From Cellulomonas phragmiteti (lineage in GTDB: Bacteria > Actinomycetota > Actinomycetes > Actinomycetales > Cellulomonadaceae), in NCBI RefSeq assembly GCF_016862775.1, contig NZ_BONP01000007.1:1-64000 (forward strand): a stretch of DNA of 64,000 nucleotides, read 5' to 3'. This document shows positions 7,674 to 16,789 of this stretch, one piece after another. Position 1 is the stretch's first letter. Each line of letters begins with the position of its first letter. The position numbers were made by a program, and so were the translations under genes. The notes below the pieces were generated by a model. It was not told the DNA's origin and searched no databases. It saw nothing but the letters and a program-made list of their open reading frames with translations.

Positions 7674-9128
7674 ATGTCTGTCCCGTCGTCGGCCGTCGGT
7701 ACCGCGCAGATCGGCGTCACCGGGTTGGCCGTCATGGGCCGCAACCTGGCGCGGAACTTCGCGCGGCACGGTTACACGGTCGCCGTCCACAACCGCACGT
7801 TCGCCCGCACGCAGTCGCTGGTCGCCGACCACGCGGCCGACGGCACGTTCGTGCCGTCGGAGTCGATGGCCGACTTCGTCGCGTCGCTCGAGCGGCCCCG
7901 CAAGGTCGTGATCATGGTGCAGGCCGGCGCGCCGACCGACGCCGTGATCGCCGAGCTCGTGCCGCTGCTCGAGCCCGGCGACATCGTGGTCGACGCGGGC
8001 AACGCGCACTTCCCCGACACGGTCCGCCGGGAGGCCGCGCTGCGCGAGGCCGGGCTGCACTTCGTCGGCACCGGGGTCTCCGGGGGCGAGGAGGGTGCGC
8101 TCAACGGCCCGTCGATCATGCCCGGCGGGACCGCGGAGTCCTACGCGTCGCTGGGCCCGATCCTCGAGGCGATCTCGGCGAAGGTCGACGGCGTGCCGTG
8201 CTGCACGCACGTCGGTCCCGACGGCGCCGGGCACTTCGTCAAGATGGTCCACAACGGCATCGAGTACGCCGACATGCAGCTCATCGCCGAGGCCTACGAC
8301 CTGCTGCGGGCCGGCCTGGGCGCCACGGCACCGGAGATCGGCGAGGTCTTCGCCGCCTGGAACACCGGCGACCTGGAGTCCTACCTCATCGAGGTGACGG
8401 CGGAGGTCCTGTCGCACACCGACGCGGCCACGGGTCGTCCGTTCGTCGACGTCGTCGCCGACGCCGCCGAGCAGAAGGGCACCGGGCGCTGGACCGTGCA
8501 GAACGGCCTCGACCTCGGGGTGCCGATCACCGGCATCGCCGAGGCGACGTTCGCCCGGGCGCTGTCGGGCTCGGCGCCGCAGCGCGCGGCCGCGCGCGGC
8601 GTCCTGCCGGCGGACACGCTCGAGTGGAACGTGCCCGACCCGGGCGCGTTCATCGAGGACGTGCGCCTGGCGCTCTACGCGTCGAAGGTCGTGGCGTACT
8701 CGCAGGGCTTCGACCAGATCGCCGCGGCCAGCGCGCAGCACGGCTGGGACATCGACCGCGGCGCGATGGCGCGGATCTGGCGGGGGGGCTGCATCATCCG
8801 CGCCCGGTTCCTCGACCGCATCACGCAGGCGTACGAGCGTGACGCGCACCTGCCGCTGCTGCTCGCCGACCCGTACTTCACCGCCGCCGTCGCCAACGGC
8901 GTCGCCGCCTGGCGCCGGGTCGTCGCGGCCGCTGCGGTGCACGGGGTCCCGACGCCGGCGTTCTCGTCGTCGCTCGCGTACTACGACGGGGTGCGTGCCG
9001 AGCGTCTGCCCGCCAACCTCATCCAGGCGCAGCGCGACTTCTTCGGGGCGCACACGTACCGGCGCACCGACCGTGACGGGACCTTCCACACCGACTGGTC
9101 CGGCGACCGCGCCGAGCAGACCTGGTGA
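7674..9128 (+). CDS. gnd: 6-phosphogluconate dehydrogenase, decarboxylating
   Basis: A 484-residue NADP-dependent enzyme of the oxidative pentose phosphate pathway, converting 6-phosphogluconate to ribulose 5-phosphate with CO2 and NADPH. The Rossmann start GVTGLAVMGRNLARNFA and NRT are visible, followed by the substrate signature GGEEGALNGPSIMPGG (near residue 130), the catalytic Lys/Asn segment KMVHNGIEYADMQL and the KGTGRWTV loop. Length matches the long dimeric form. AAGGAG lies 9 nt before the ATG (or 6 nt before an in-frame GTG at 7671). The stop overlaps the next gene's GTG start (GTGA), so it heads an operon with two cell-wall-related genes, an unusual pairing. Confidence 0.95.
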   Translation: MSVPSSAVGTAQIGVTGLAVMGRNLARNFARHGYTVAVHNRTFARTQSLVADHAADGTFVPSESMADFVASLERPRKVVIMVQAGAPTDAVIAELVPLLEPGDIVVDAGNAHFPDTVRREAALREAGLHFVGTGVSGGEEGALNGPSIMPGGTAESYASLGPILEAISAKVDGVPCCTHVGPDGAGHFVKMVHNGIEYADMQLIAEAYDLLRAGLGATAPEIGEVFAAWNTGDLESYLIEVTAEVLSHTDAATGRPFVDVVADAAEQKGTGRWTVQNGLDLGVPITGIAEATFARALSGSAPQRAAARGVLPADTLEWNVPDPGAFIEDVRLALYASKVVAYSQGFDQIAAASAQHGWDIDRGAMARIWRGGCIIRARFLDRITQAYERDAHLPLLLADPYFTAAVANGVAAWRRVVAAAAVHGVPTPAFSSSLAYYDGVRAERLPANLIQAQRDFFGAHTYRRTDRDGTFHTDWSGDRAEQTW

Positions 9129-10381
9129 CCCGGCGCACCGGGGCGCAGGTCCCCGCGCCGCGGCTGCAGCCCGTGGTGCTCGGGGGGGACGTCGGCGCGT
9201 ACTCGCTGGCGCGCACGTTCCACGAGGCGTACGGGGTGCGCTCGGTCGTGGTCTCGTCGGTCTCGACGGGTCTGGTGCGCCGCTCGCGGATCCTCGAGAA
9301 CGTCGTCGAGCCGGGCATCGACGACGGCCCGACGGTCGTGCGCCGGCTGCGGGCTGTCGCCGAGCAGCACCCGGGCACCCACCGGGTGCTGCTCGGCAGC
9401 GCCGACTGGCTCGTGCGCACGATCGTCGAGAACCGCGCACAGCTCGAGGACCTCTACACGATCCCGTACGTCGACGTGGCGACCCTCGACCGGGTCACGG
9501 ACAAGGTGCTGTTCGGTGAGCTGTGCGCCGAGCTGGGCATCGACCACCCGGCGACGGTCGTGCACGACGTCCAGGCCGGTGGCACGCCCGACACGTCCCA
9601 CCTGCGCTTCCCCGTGATCGCCAAGGCGGCCGACACCGCGGCGTACCATCTCGTGGAGTTCCCGGGCAAGAAGAAGGTCTTCACCGTCGACACCCCTGCC
9701 GAGCTCGCCGACCTGCTGGCGCGCGTGCAGGCGTCGGGGTACCGCGGGAGCTTCGTCGTGCAGGACCTCATCCCGGGGGACGACTCGGGCATGCGGATCC
9801 TCACGTGCTACAGCGACGCGAGCGGCAGGGTGCGGTTCTCCGCGTTCGGGCACGTGCTGCTCGAGGAGCACACACCCGGTGCCCTGGGCAACCCCGCGGG
9901 GATCATCACGGGGCACGACGACGAGATCGTGGCGCAGGCGGTCCGGCTGCTGGAGCACCTCGGCTGGACCGGGTACGCCAACTTCGACCTCAAGTTCGAC
10001 CCGCGGGACGGGCGCACCGTGTTCTTCGAGCTGAACCCGCGTCTCGGCCGGTCCAACTTCTACATCACCGCAGGCGGGCGCAACACCGCCGAGCTGTACG
10101 TCCGCGAGCACGTCCAGGGCCTGGACCCGCTGCCCGAGGGCGCCGCCGGGCACCTCACCGAGCCGCACCTGTACACGGTGCTGCCCCGGTGGCTCCTGCG
10201 CCGCTACGTCGCCGACCCCGCCCTGCGTGCGCGCACCCGTGCGCTGGGCCGTGCCCGACGGGCGACCAACCCGCTGTGGTACCGCGCCGAGTGGGACCCG
10301 CGCCGCCTGGCGTACCTCGCCGTCGCCCAGGCGAACCAGGTGCGCAAGTACCGGCGGCACTACCCGCGGGGGGACGCGTGA
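9125..10381 (+). CDS. ATP-grasp D-aspartate (or D-glutamate) ligase, AslFm-like
   Basis: A 418-residue ATP-grasp carboxylate-amine ligase. From memory of the family, it follows Enterococcus faecium AslFm closely: an N-terminal GGDVGAYSLARTFHEAYG, the central VQDLIPGDDSGMRIL, then GYANFDLKFDPRDG and FELNPRLGRSNFYITAGG, which carry the ATP and metal ligands. AslFm attaches D-Asp to the side chain amine of the peptidoglycan stem third residue, forming the cross-bridge. A racemase gene overlaps its end, which would supply the D-amino acid. In Cellulomonas the bridge is Orn-D-Asp or Orn-D-Glu, so which D-residue is used cannot be told from sequence. Cytoplasmic; no signal peptide. The GTG start overlaps the gnd stop. 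Confidence 0.82.
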   Translation: MTRRTGAQVPAPRLQPVVLGGDVGAYSLARTFHEAYGVRSVVVSSVSTGLVRRSRILENVVEPGIDDGPTVVRRLRAVAEQHPGTHRVLLGSADWLVRTIVENRAQLEDLYTIPYVDVATLDRVTDKVLFGELCAELGIDHPATVVHDVQAGGTPDTSHLRFPVIAKAADTAAYHLVEFPGKKKVFTVDTPAELADLLARVQASGYRGSFVVQDLIPGDDSGMRILTCYSDASGRVRFSAFGHVLLEEHTPGALGNPAGIITGHDDEIVAQAVRLLEHLGWTGYANFDLKFDPRDGRTVFFELNPRLGRSNFYITAGGRNTAELYVREHVQGLDPLPEGAAGHLTEPHLYTVLPRWLLRRYVADPALRARTRALGRARRATNPLWYRAEWDPRRLAYLAVAQANQVRKYRRHYPRGDA

Positions 10382-11100
10382 GCGACGCGGCGGGAGCGCG
10401 GACCGAGGTCGGCGTCATCGGCGGCGTCGGCCCCGCCGCCACGGTGTGCTTCCTCGACCTCGTCGTGCGGCACACGGCCGCCGAGCGCGACCAGGACCAC
10501 GTCGACCTCGTGGTGCTCCAGCACTCGACCATCCCGGACCGGACCGCCTACATCCTCGGTCGCTCGGACGAGGACCCCGGGCCGGTCATGGCGGCCGACG
10601 CGCGCCGACTCGAGCGGCTCGGCGTCGGCTTCGTCGTCGTCCCCTGCAACACCGCGCACCACTTCACCGACGAGGTCGCCGCGGCGGTCCACGTCCCCGT
10701 GCTCAGCATCGTCGACGAGACGGTGTCGGAGGTGGCCGCGCGGCCGGGGGTGGCCCGCGTCGGCGTCCTCGCGACGAGCGGGACGCTCGCGGCGCAGGTC
10801 TACCAGCGCGCGCTCGAGGCCCGTGGCCTGGCACCCGTGGTGCCGCAGGACGCCGACCAGGACGTGGTCATGGGGATCATCTACGACCAGGTCAAGGCGG
10901 GACGCCCCGCCGACGTCGCGGCGCTGCACGCCGTCGCCGACGGGCTGCGCGGGCGGGGGGCCGACGTCGTCGTCCTGGGGTGCACGGAGCTGTCCGTCGT
11001 GGCGGCGGCGCACGACCTGCTCGCCGACGACCGGTACGTCGACTCCCTCGACGTGCTGGCGCGGCGCACGGTCGAGCGCGCGGGGTACCCACTGCGCTGA
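10378..11100 (+). CDS. Aspartate/glutamate racemase family protein
   Basis: A 240-residue cofactor-independent amino acid racemase. The two catalytic cysteines are plain: VVPCNTAHHF (near residue 85) and VVLGCTELSVV (near residue 200), with the N-terminal GVIGGVGPAATVCFLDLVV typical of the aspartate racemase (RacD/YgeA) branch rather than MurI. It should interconvert L- and D-Asp, or D-Glu, in the cytoplasm. The GTG start overlaps the ligase stop by 4 bp (GTGA), a strong sign that the product feeds the ligase. The alternative is a general broad-specificity racemase. Confidence 0.85.
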   Translation: MSDAAGARTEVGVIGGVGPAATVCFLDLVVRHTAAERDQDHVDLVVLQHSTIPDRTAYILGRSDEDPGPVMAADARRLERLGVGFVVVPCNTAHHFTDEVAAAVHVPVLSIVDETVSEVAARPGVARVGVLATSGTLAAQVYQRALEARGLAPVVPQDADQDVVMGIIYDQVKAGRPADVAALHAVADGLRGRGADVVVLGCTELSVVAAAHDLLADDRYVDSLDVLARRTVERAGYPLR

Positions 11101-11119
11101 CCGCGCGCCGCGCCGGCGG

Positions 11120-11605
11120 TCAGCCGAGCTCGCTGGTCCCGGAGTACAGGTGCAGCACCGGCACGTGCAGCTCGTCGCGCGCCCGCGACGCCCAGTCGGT
11201 GTGGAACGTGTCCTCGACCATGTGCGGGTACGTCACGACGACGACCTCGCGCACGTCCCCACCGGCCACCGCGCTGCGCAGCGCGGGCAGCGGGTCGTCG
11301 TCGGTGACGTCGCCGGTCGCGGTGCGGCCCGCGGCCGCGAACGCCGCGACGCTGCCGGCGATCTGCTCCGCGGCCGTCTGGCGCGCCTGGGAGCGGCTGG
11401 GCTCGTGGCCGGTCGCGCGGTCCCACGCCTCGCGCAGCTCGCCCATGCTCAGCGCGTCGATGATCCACGGGACCAGCGGACGCTCGGTGTCGGCGGGCAC
11501 CAGGACACGGTAGGTGGGCGTCTCGTCGGGGTGCAGACCCACGATGTGGCGGACGTCGGACTCGGCGAGGGTGTCCTCGGTGAGGACGAGGATGGTGGCG
11601 GTCAC
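11120..11605 (-). CDS. Conserved actinobacterial protein of unknown function
   Basis: A 161-residue protein I recognise only as conserved in actinobacteria. It begins MTATILVLTEDTLAESDV, an alternating hydrophobic strand pattern, and has a later strand REVVVVTYPHMVEDTFHTDW; the fold looks like an alpha/beta domain related to universal stress proteins, without a clear ATP-binding motif. No membrane segment. Its ATG overlaps the stop of the upstream RibD-C gene as ATGA, so the two are coupled. It converges on the racemase gene across a 19-bp gap. Function cannot be assigned. Confidence 0.7.
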   Translation of the reverse strand: MTATILVLTEDTLAESDVRHIVGLHPDETPTYRVLVPADTERPLVPWIIDALSMGELREAWDRATGHEPSRSQARQTAAEQIAGSVAAFAAAGRTATGDVTDDDPLPALRSAVAGGDVREVVVVTYPHMVEDTFHTDWASRARDELHVPVLHLYSGTSELG

Positions 11606-12399
11606 GCCCCCGAGCCTACGGGTGCGCGCAGGTCCCAGCAGGCCAGGAGCGTGCCGTCCGTCGCGTGCAGCAGGTGCCGCAGGTGCGCCCGGCGCGCCGG
11701 GTCCAGCGGTGCCGGCCCCACCGCGAGGCGCGGGGCGTCGCCCGCGACGACCAGCGGGCCGGTCGTCAGGCAGAGCTCGTCGACGACGTCGGCCGCGAGG
11801 AGGTCGCCCAGCAGGTGCGGCCCGCCCTCGGCCAGGACGTGGCGCAGGCCGCGCTCCGCGAGCGTGGCGACGGCCGCGCGCAGGTCCGGTGCGTCCGGGT
11901 CGTCCACCCCCGGCACGACCAGCGTGCGCTCCGGGCCGACCGCGTCGCGGGTCGGCCCGGCGCCCGCGGTCCCGGTGACCACGTACGGCGGGTGCGGTCC
12001 GTCACGGAGCCCCGGGGGGACCTCGCCCCGGCGCGTGACGACGGCGAGCTCGATCCGGGCCGGCAGGCCGGCGGCGGCGCGGGCGGCGCGCAGGTGCTCG
12101 GGGACGGGCAGCTCGCGGTAGCCCTCCGCCCGGACCGTGCCGGCCCCGACGAGGACCACGTCGGCCAGCGCCCGCAGCACCGCGAAGACGCGCCGGTCGG
12201 CCGGTGTCCCCAGGGTGCCGGAGCGCCCGTCACCACCGGTCGCGGCACCGTCGACGCTCGTCACCATGTTCGCGCGCACGTGGGGGCGCGACCGCTCGCG
12301 CGCGAACAGCCGTCGCAGCTCGCGCTCGTCGGGGGTGTCCGCGAGGCGGCGGTCGTCGCGGGCGGGGACGAGCAGGTCGAGGTGGACGTCGCTGGGCAC
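11602..12399 (-). CDS. Pyrimidine reductase family (RibD C-terminal domain) protein
   Basis: A 265-residue reductase of the RibD C-terminal / dihydrofolate-reductase-like superfamily. Supporting segments are RPHVRANMVTSVDGAATGG, VFAVLRALADVVLVGAGTVRAEGY and the NADPH-binding HVLAEGGPHLLGDLLAADVVDELCLTTGPL. Family members reduce a ribosylaminopyrimidine intermediate of riboflavin or deazaflavin synthesis, but many actinobacterial stand-alone copies are uncharacterised, and no rib gene is nearby. The GTG start has TAGCCT exactly 6 nt upstream (12406-12411), a leaderless signal that fixes the start. It is coupled to the downstream unknown gene. Confidence 0.82.
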   Translation of the reverse strand: MPSDVHLDLLVPARDDRRLADTPDERELRRLFARERSRPHVRANMVTSVDGAATGGDGRSGTLGTPADRRVFAVLRALADVVLVGAGTVRAEGYRELPVPEHLRAARAAAGLPARIELAVVTRRGEVPPGLRDGPHPPYVVTGTAGAGPTRDAVGPERTLVVPGVDDPDAPDLRAAVATLAERGLRHVLAEGGPHLLGDLLAADVVDELCLTTGPLVVAGDAPRLAVGPAPLDPARRAHLRHLLHATDGTLLACWDLRAPVGSGA

Positions 12400-12457
12400 C
12401 CGCCCAGGCTAGGGGGCCGCCGACCGCGGTGCGGGCCGAGGGCGGGGGCGCCGGGGG

Positions 12458-13672
12458 TCAGGCCGTCGGCAGCGGCCGCGGCCCGAGCGACGCGGCGAGG
12501 GAGGCGACCTGGCCGACGACGATGACCGCGGGGTTGCGGACGCCGACGTCGCGGGCACGCTCCGCGACGTCCGCGACGGTCCCGACCGTCGTGCGCTGCG
12601 ACGGCAGGGTGCCGTCCTCGACGACCGCGACGGGTGTCGCCGGGTCGAGCCCGTGCGCGGCGAGCAGCGCCATGTGCTCACCGATCCGGCCGACGCCCAT
12701 GAGCAGCACCAGCGTGCCCCGCAGCCGGGCGAGCGTCGCCCAGTCGGTGTCGGCGTCGTGGGCCGAGACGACCGTCACCTGGCGGGCGAGGTCGCGGTGC
12801 GTGACCGGCACGCCGGCGGCACCCGGCACGGCGATCGCGCTCGTGACGCCCGGCACCACCTCGACGTCGACACCCGCGTCCCGGCACGCGGCCAGCTCCT
12901 CGCCGCCGCGCCCCAGCACGAAGGGGTCGCCGCCCTTGAGGCGGACGACGCGCTGCCCGGCGCGGGCGCGCTCGACGAGCAGGAGGTTGATCTCGGCCTG
13001 CGTGAGCGTGTGCGCGTGCGGTGCCTTGCCCGCCTCGACGACCTCGACGTCCGGCTCGAGCTCGTCGAGCAGCGCGCGCGGCGCGAGGCGGTCGACGACG
13101 ACGACGTCCGCCTCGGCCAGGGCGCGGCGTCCCCGCGTCGTGATGAGGCCCGGGTCGCCCGGCCCGCCGCCGACGAGGGTGACGCGACCAGGGCCGGGCC
13201 GGCGGCGACGCAGCGGCAGGGCGCCGGTGTCGAGCTGCACCTGCAGCGCCGAGCGCAGGGCGACCGCGCGTCGCGGGTCGCCGCCCGCGCTGACCGCGAC
13301 CGTCACGTCGCCCGCGCGGGCGACGGCCGGCGTCCACGCGGTGGAGGCCGCGGCGTCGTCGGCCCGCACGCACCACGTGCGGTTCGCGTCGGCCTCGGCC
13401 GCCACCGCGTCGTCCGTGCGACGCTCACCCGTCGCTGTGTGGACCAGCCACGCGCCGGCGAGGTCACCGTGCACGTACTCGCGGGCGTCCCACGTCAGCG
13501 CACCGGCCGCGGCGAGGTCCGCGAGGTCCTCGCACAGCGCCGGCGCGACGACGTGCACGGCCGCGCCGTCCGCCAGCAGGCCGTGGGCGCGGCGGGCGGC
13601 GACGGGTCCGCCCCCGACGACCACGGCGCGACGACCCGCCAGGTCCAGCAGCAGCGGGTGGCGCGGGCTCAT
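12458..13672 (-). CDS. cysG: Siroheme synthase (precorrin-2 dehydrogenase + SUMT fusion), copy 1
   Basis: A 404-residue fusion. The N-terminal NAD domain (AVVVGGGPVAARRAHGLLADG) corresponds to precorrin-2 dehydrogenase; the C-terminal half from about residue 158 is uroporphyrinogen-III C-methyltransferase with VTLVGGGPGDPGLITTRG, VVDRLAP and VRLKGGDPFVLGRGGEE. The product, sirohydrochlorin or siroheme, is the prosthetic group of the sulfite reductase encoded at the head of this operon. The ATG overlaps the cysN stop (ATGA); it is the last gene of the six-gene sulfate operon. A second, diverged copy lies at 49484-50740 in the nitrite operon. Whether the N-terminal domain also inserts iron is unclear; a separate chelatase occurs only in the other operon. 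Confidence 0.9.
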   Translation of the reverse strand: MSPRHPLLLDLAGRRAVVVGGGPVAARRAHGLLADGAAVHVVAPALCEDLADLAAAGALTWDAREYVHGDLAGAWLVHTATGERRTDDAVAAEADANRTWCVRADDAAASTAWTPAVARAGDVTVAVSAGGDPRRAVALRSALQVQLDTGALPLRRRRPGPGRVTLVGGGPGDPGLITTRGRRALAEADVVVVDRLAPRALLDELEPDVEVVEAGKAPHAHTLTQAEINLLLVERARAGQRVVRLKGGDPFVLGRGGEELAACRDAGVDVEVVPGVTSAIAVPGAAGVPVTHRDLARQVTVVSAHDADTDWATLARLRGTLVLLMGVGRIGEHMALLAAHGLDPATPVAVVEDGTLPSQRTTVGTVADVAERARDVGVRNPAVIVVGQVASLAASLGPRPLPTA

Positions 13673-15132
13673 ATCCCCGCCCCGGCCAGCCAGTCGTCGT
13701 CGCGCTCGTCCGCGCGCACCGGCGCGAGCCGGTCCAGCAGGGTCGGTCCGACCAGACCGGCGGCGAGCGTGCTGCCGTCGGCCGGGTCGACGACCAGGAA
13801 GCCCCCGGTCCGGCGGTGCGTCGCGTAGTCGTCGAGCACCACGGGCTCGGCCAGCCGCAGGCGCACCCGTCCGATCGCGTTGAGACCGAGCGAGCGCGGC
13901 GCCGCCTCGGTCGACGTGTCGGTGGCGTCGATGGTGTGCAGGGTGTCGACCGCGTCCCACTGCTCGACCGTCAGCGTGTCGACGTCGAGGCGGGCGTCGA
14001 CCTCGCGCAGCAGGCCCCGCACGGTGCGCGTGCCCAGCCGCACGAGCACCCGGGCCCCGGGCACCGAGCGCCGCTCCGTGAGCCAGCACACCGTCCCGAC
14101 GAGGTCCTGGCCCGTCGGCACGTCCTCGGCCGCCGGCACGAGCACGTCACCGCGCGCGACGTCCAGGTCGTCCGCGAGACGCACCGTGACCGACCGCGGT
14201 GCGTCCGCGGCGTCGAGCGGGCCGTCGAACGTGTCGAGGCCGACGACGCGGCTCGTCCGGCCCGACGGCAGCACGCGCAGCTCGTCGCCGACCCGCACGA
14301 CGCCCGAGGCGACCTTGCCCGCGTACCCGCGGTAGTCGGGGTGCTCGGGCGTGCGGGGACGGATCACGTACTGCACCGGCAGCCGCAGGGGCTCGGTGGC
14401 GGCGTCCCGGGCGACCGGCACGCTCTCGAGCAGCTCCAGGAGCGTCGGACCGTCGTACCAGGGCGAGCGTGCCGACCTGTCGACGACGTTGTCCCCGTCG
14501 AGGGCCGACAGGGGCACCGCGTGCACCGCCGGCAGCCCCAGCACGTGCGCGTAGTCGGCGAACTCGCGCGCGATGGTCCGGAACGTGGCCTCGTCGAAGC
14601 CGACCAGGTCCATCTTGTTGACCGCGAGCACGACGTTCGGCACCCCGAGCAGCGCCGTGAGCGCCGCGTGCCGCCGCGTCTGCTCGAGCACGCCCTTGCG
14701 GGCGTCGACGAGCACGATCGCGAGCTCGGCGGTCGACGCGCCGGTCACCATGTTGCGCGTGTACTGGACGTGCCCCGGGGTGTCCGCCAGCACGAAGGCA
14801 CGCCGCGCGGTCGAGAAGTAGCGGTAGGCGACGTCGATCGTGATGCCCTGCTCGCGCTCGGCACGCAGCCCGTCGGTGAGCAGCGCGAGGTCGACCCCGC
14901 CGGCCTCGCCGCCCCGGGCCGCGGTGGCACGCTCGACGGCCGAGAGCTGGTCGGCCAGCACCGACTTCGTGTCGTACAGCAGGCGCCCGATGAGGGTGCT
15001 CTTGCCGTCGTCGACCGAGCCCGCCGTGGCCAGCCGCAGGAGGTCGCGGTGCGCGTGGTCGCCGGGGTCGGCGACGGCGCCCGGGTGGGACGGCGCGGGC
15101 TGTGCGAGCCCGGCCGGTGCGTGCGTGCCCAT
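13669..15132 (-). CDS. cysN: Sulfate adenylyltransferase large subunit (GTPase)
   Basis: A 487-residue EF-Tu-like GTPase that drives ATP sulfurylase: sulfate plus ATP gives APS. GTPase motifs are in order: the P-loop region ATAGSVDDGKSTLIGRLL (near residue 40), DTPGHVQYTRNMVTGAS and NKMDLVGF. Beta-barrel domains fill the rest and the protein ends without an APS kinase (CysC) domain, so APS is not phosphorylated by a fusion here. That fits the APS-type reductase two genes upstream. The ATG overlaps the cysD stop by 1 nt (TGATG). Confidence 0.95.
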   Translation of the reverse strand: MGTHAPAGLAQPAPSHPGAVADPGDHAHRDLLRLATAGSVDDGKSTLIGRLLYDTKSVLADQLSAVERATAARGGEAGGVDLALLTDGLRAEREQGITIDVAYRYFSTARRAFVLADTPGHVQYTRNMVTGASTAELAIVLVDARKGVLEQTRRHAALTALLGVPNVVLAVNKMDLVGFDEATFRTIAREFADYAHVLGLPAVHAVPLSALDGDNVVDRSARSPWYDGPTLLELLESVPVARDAATEPLRLPVQYVIRPRTPEHPDYRGYAGKVASGVVRVGDELRVLPSGRTSRVVGLDTFDGPLDAADAPRSVTVRLADDLDVARGDVLVPAAEDVPTGQDLVGTVCWLTERRSVPGARVLVRLGTRTVRGLLREVDARLDVDTLTVEQWDAVDTLHTIDATDTSTEAAPRSLGLNAIGRVRLRLAEPVVLDDYATHRRTGGFLVVDPADGSTLAAGLVGPTLLDRLAPVRADERDDDWLAGAGI

Positions 15133-16073
15133 CAGAAGTACCCCTCGCGCTTGCGGTCCTCCATGGCGGCCTCGGAGGCCCGGTCGTCCGCGCGGGTCGC
15201 GCCGCGCTCGGTGAGCCGGCTCGCGGCCACCTCGGCGATGACGTCCGCGACGTCGGCGGCCGTCGAGTCGACGGCGCCGGTGCAGCTCATGTCGCCGACC
15301 GTCCGGTACCGCACGTGCCGTCGCTCGACGGTCTCGTCGGGACGCGGACCGCCCCAGCTGCCCGCGGTCAGCCACATCCCGTCGCGCGCGAACACCTCGC
15401 GCTCGTGCGTGAAGTAGATGCCCGGGAGCTCGATGCCCTCGCGCTCGATGTAGCGCCACACGTCCAGCTCGGTCCAGTTCGACAGCGGGAAGACGCGCAC
15501 GTGCTCACCCGGCTTGTGGCGGCCGTTGTAGAGGTCCCACAGCTCCGGACGCTGCCGGCGAGGGTCCCACTGCCCGAACTCGTCGCGCAGCGAGAACATC
15601 CGCTCCTTGGCCCGCGCCTTCTCCTCGTCGCGTCGTCCGCCGCCGAAGACCGCGTCGAACCGGTGCGCCGTGATGGCGTCGAGCAGCGGCACCGTCTGCA
15701 GCGGGTTGCGCGAGCCGCCGGGCCGCTCGACGACGCGGCCGTCGTCGATCGCGTCCTGCACGCTGGCGACGACGAGCCGCAGGCCGAGCGCGGCCACCGT
15801 CCGGTCCCGGTACTCGATGACCTCGGGGAAGTTGTGCCCGGTGTCCACGTGCATGACGGGGAACGGCACCGGGGCGGGCCAGAAGGCCTTGCGCGCCAGG
15901 TGCAGCATGACGATCGAGTCCTTGCCGCCGGAGAACAGCAGGACCGGGCGCTCGAACTCGCCGGCGACCTCGCGCATCACGTGGATGCCCTCGGACTCCA
16001 GCGCGTCGAGCTGGGTGAGCCGCGGGGGAGCGGGGGACCCGGTCGTCGTGGTCGGGGTGGTCGTCGTCGTCAT
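15132..16073 (-). CDS. cysD: Sulfate adenylyltransferase small subunit
   Basis: A 313-residue catalytic subunit of ATP sulfurylase. The PP-loop SGGKDSIVMLHLARKAF lies near residue 47, and the later segments VHVDTGHNFPEVIEYRD, FGGGRRDEEKARAKER, FPLSNWTELDVWRYIERE and CxGAVDS are all family hallmarks. It ends in the usual RKREGYF. The first twelve residues are a Thr-rich run, possibly non-essential. It is coupled to cysH upstream (ATGA overlap) and cysN downstream. Confidence 0.96.
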   Translation of the reverse strand: MTTTTTPTTTTGSPAPPRLTQLDALESEGIHVMREVAGEFERPVLLFSGGKDSIVMLHLARKAFWPAPVPFPVMHVDTGHNFPEVIEYRDRTVAALGLRLVVASVQDAIDDGRVVERPGGSRNPLQTVPLLDAITAHRFDAVFGGGRRDEEKARAKERMFSLRDEFGQWDPRRQRPELWDLYNGRHKPGEHVRVFPLSNWTELDVWRYIEREGIELPGIYFTHEREVFARDGMWLTAGSWGGPRPDETVERRHVRYRTVGDMSCTGAVDSTAADVADVIAEVAASRLTERGATRADDRASEAAMEDRKREGYF

Positions 16074-16789
16074 GTGTGCAGCCCGCATTCCGTCTTGTTC
16101 GTCCCTGCCCAGCGCCCCGCGCGCGGGTCCTCGCCCGGCGCGACCGCGCGCGTGCAGGGGGCGCAGCCGATCGAGGCGTACCCCGCCTCGCGCAAGGGGT
16201 TGAGCACCACGTGGTGCTCGGTGACGTAGGCGTCCACGTCGTCCTGGGTCCACGCCGCCAGGGGGTTGAGCTTGACCTTGGCCCGCTTGGCGTCCCAGCC
16301 GACGACCGTGATGTCGGTGCGCGTGGGGGCGTCCTCCCGGCGCATGCCGGTCACCCACGCCGTGTAGGGCGCGAGCGCCCGCTCGAGCGGCTCGACCTTG
16401 CGCAGCGCGCAGCACAGGTTCGGGTCACGGTCGTGCAGGCGCGGCCCGTGCTCGGCGTCCTGCTCCGCGACCGTGCGCAGCGGCAGGACCGTGCGCAGGT
16501 TCACGGCCGTGAAGTCGGCGTAGTAGTCGCGGGTGCCGATGGTCTCGGCGAAGTGGTACCCGGTGTCGAGGAACACGACGTCGATCCCGGGAACAGCCTT
16601 CGCGGCGAGGTCCACGAGCACCTCGTCGCCCATCGACGACGCGAGCACCAGGTCGTGCCCGAACACGTCACGGGCCCAGCGCAGGACGTCGGACGGGTGC
16701 GCGCCCTCGAGGTCACGCCCGGCCTGCTCGGCCAGGGCGCGCAGCTCGTCGGGCGTCAGGTCGGTCACGGGGCGGGTCGTCGTGCTCAC
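16070..16789 (-). CDS. cysH: Adenylylsulfate (APS) reductase
   Basis: A 239-residue thioredoxin-dependent reductase that turns APS into sulfite. The cysteine pairs LCCALRKVEPL and IGCAPCTR are the ligands of the [4Fe-4S] cluster that marks APS rather than PAPS reductases, and the catalytic cysteine is in the C-terminal ECGLHT. ASSMGDEVLVDL and DTGYHF complete the PP-loop-like fold. The GTG at 16789 is chosen because it overlaps the upstream small gene's stop (GTGA); the longer frame to 16879 only adds antisense-like sequence. The missing CysC in the operon agrees with direct APS reduction. Confidence 0.94.
   Translation of the reverse strand: MSTTTRPVTDLTPDELRALAEQAGRDLEGAHPSDVLRWARDVFGHDLVLASSMGDEVLVDLAAKAVPGIDVVFLDTGYHFAETIGTRDYYADFTAVNLRTVLPLRTVAEQDAEHGPRLHDRDPNLCCALRKVEPLERALAPYTAWVTGMRREDAPTRTDITVVGWDAKRAKVKLNPLAAWTQDDVDAYVTEHHVVLNPLREAGYASIGCAPCTRAVAPGEDPRAGRWAGTNKTECGLHT

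Noticed and set aside
13669..15132. CysN/CysC (APS kinase) bifunctional enzyme
   Set aside because: The protein ends after the GTPase beta-barrel domains; there is no second P-loop kinase domain.
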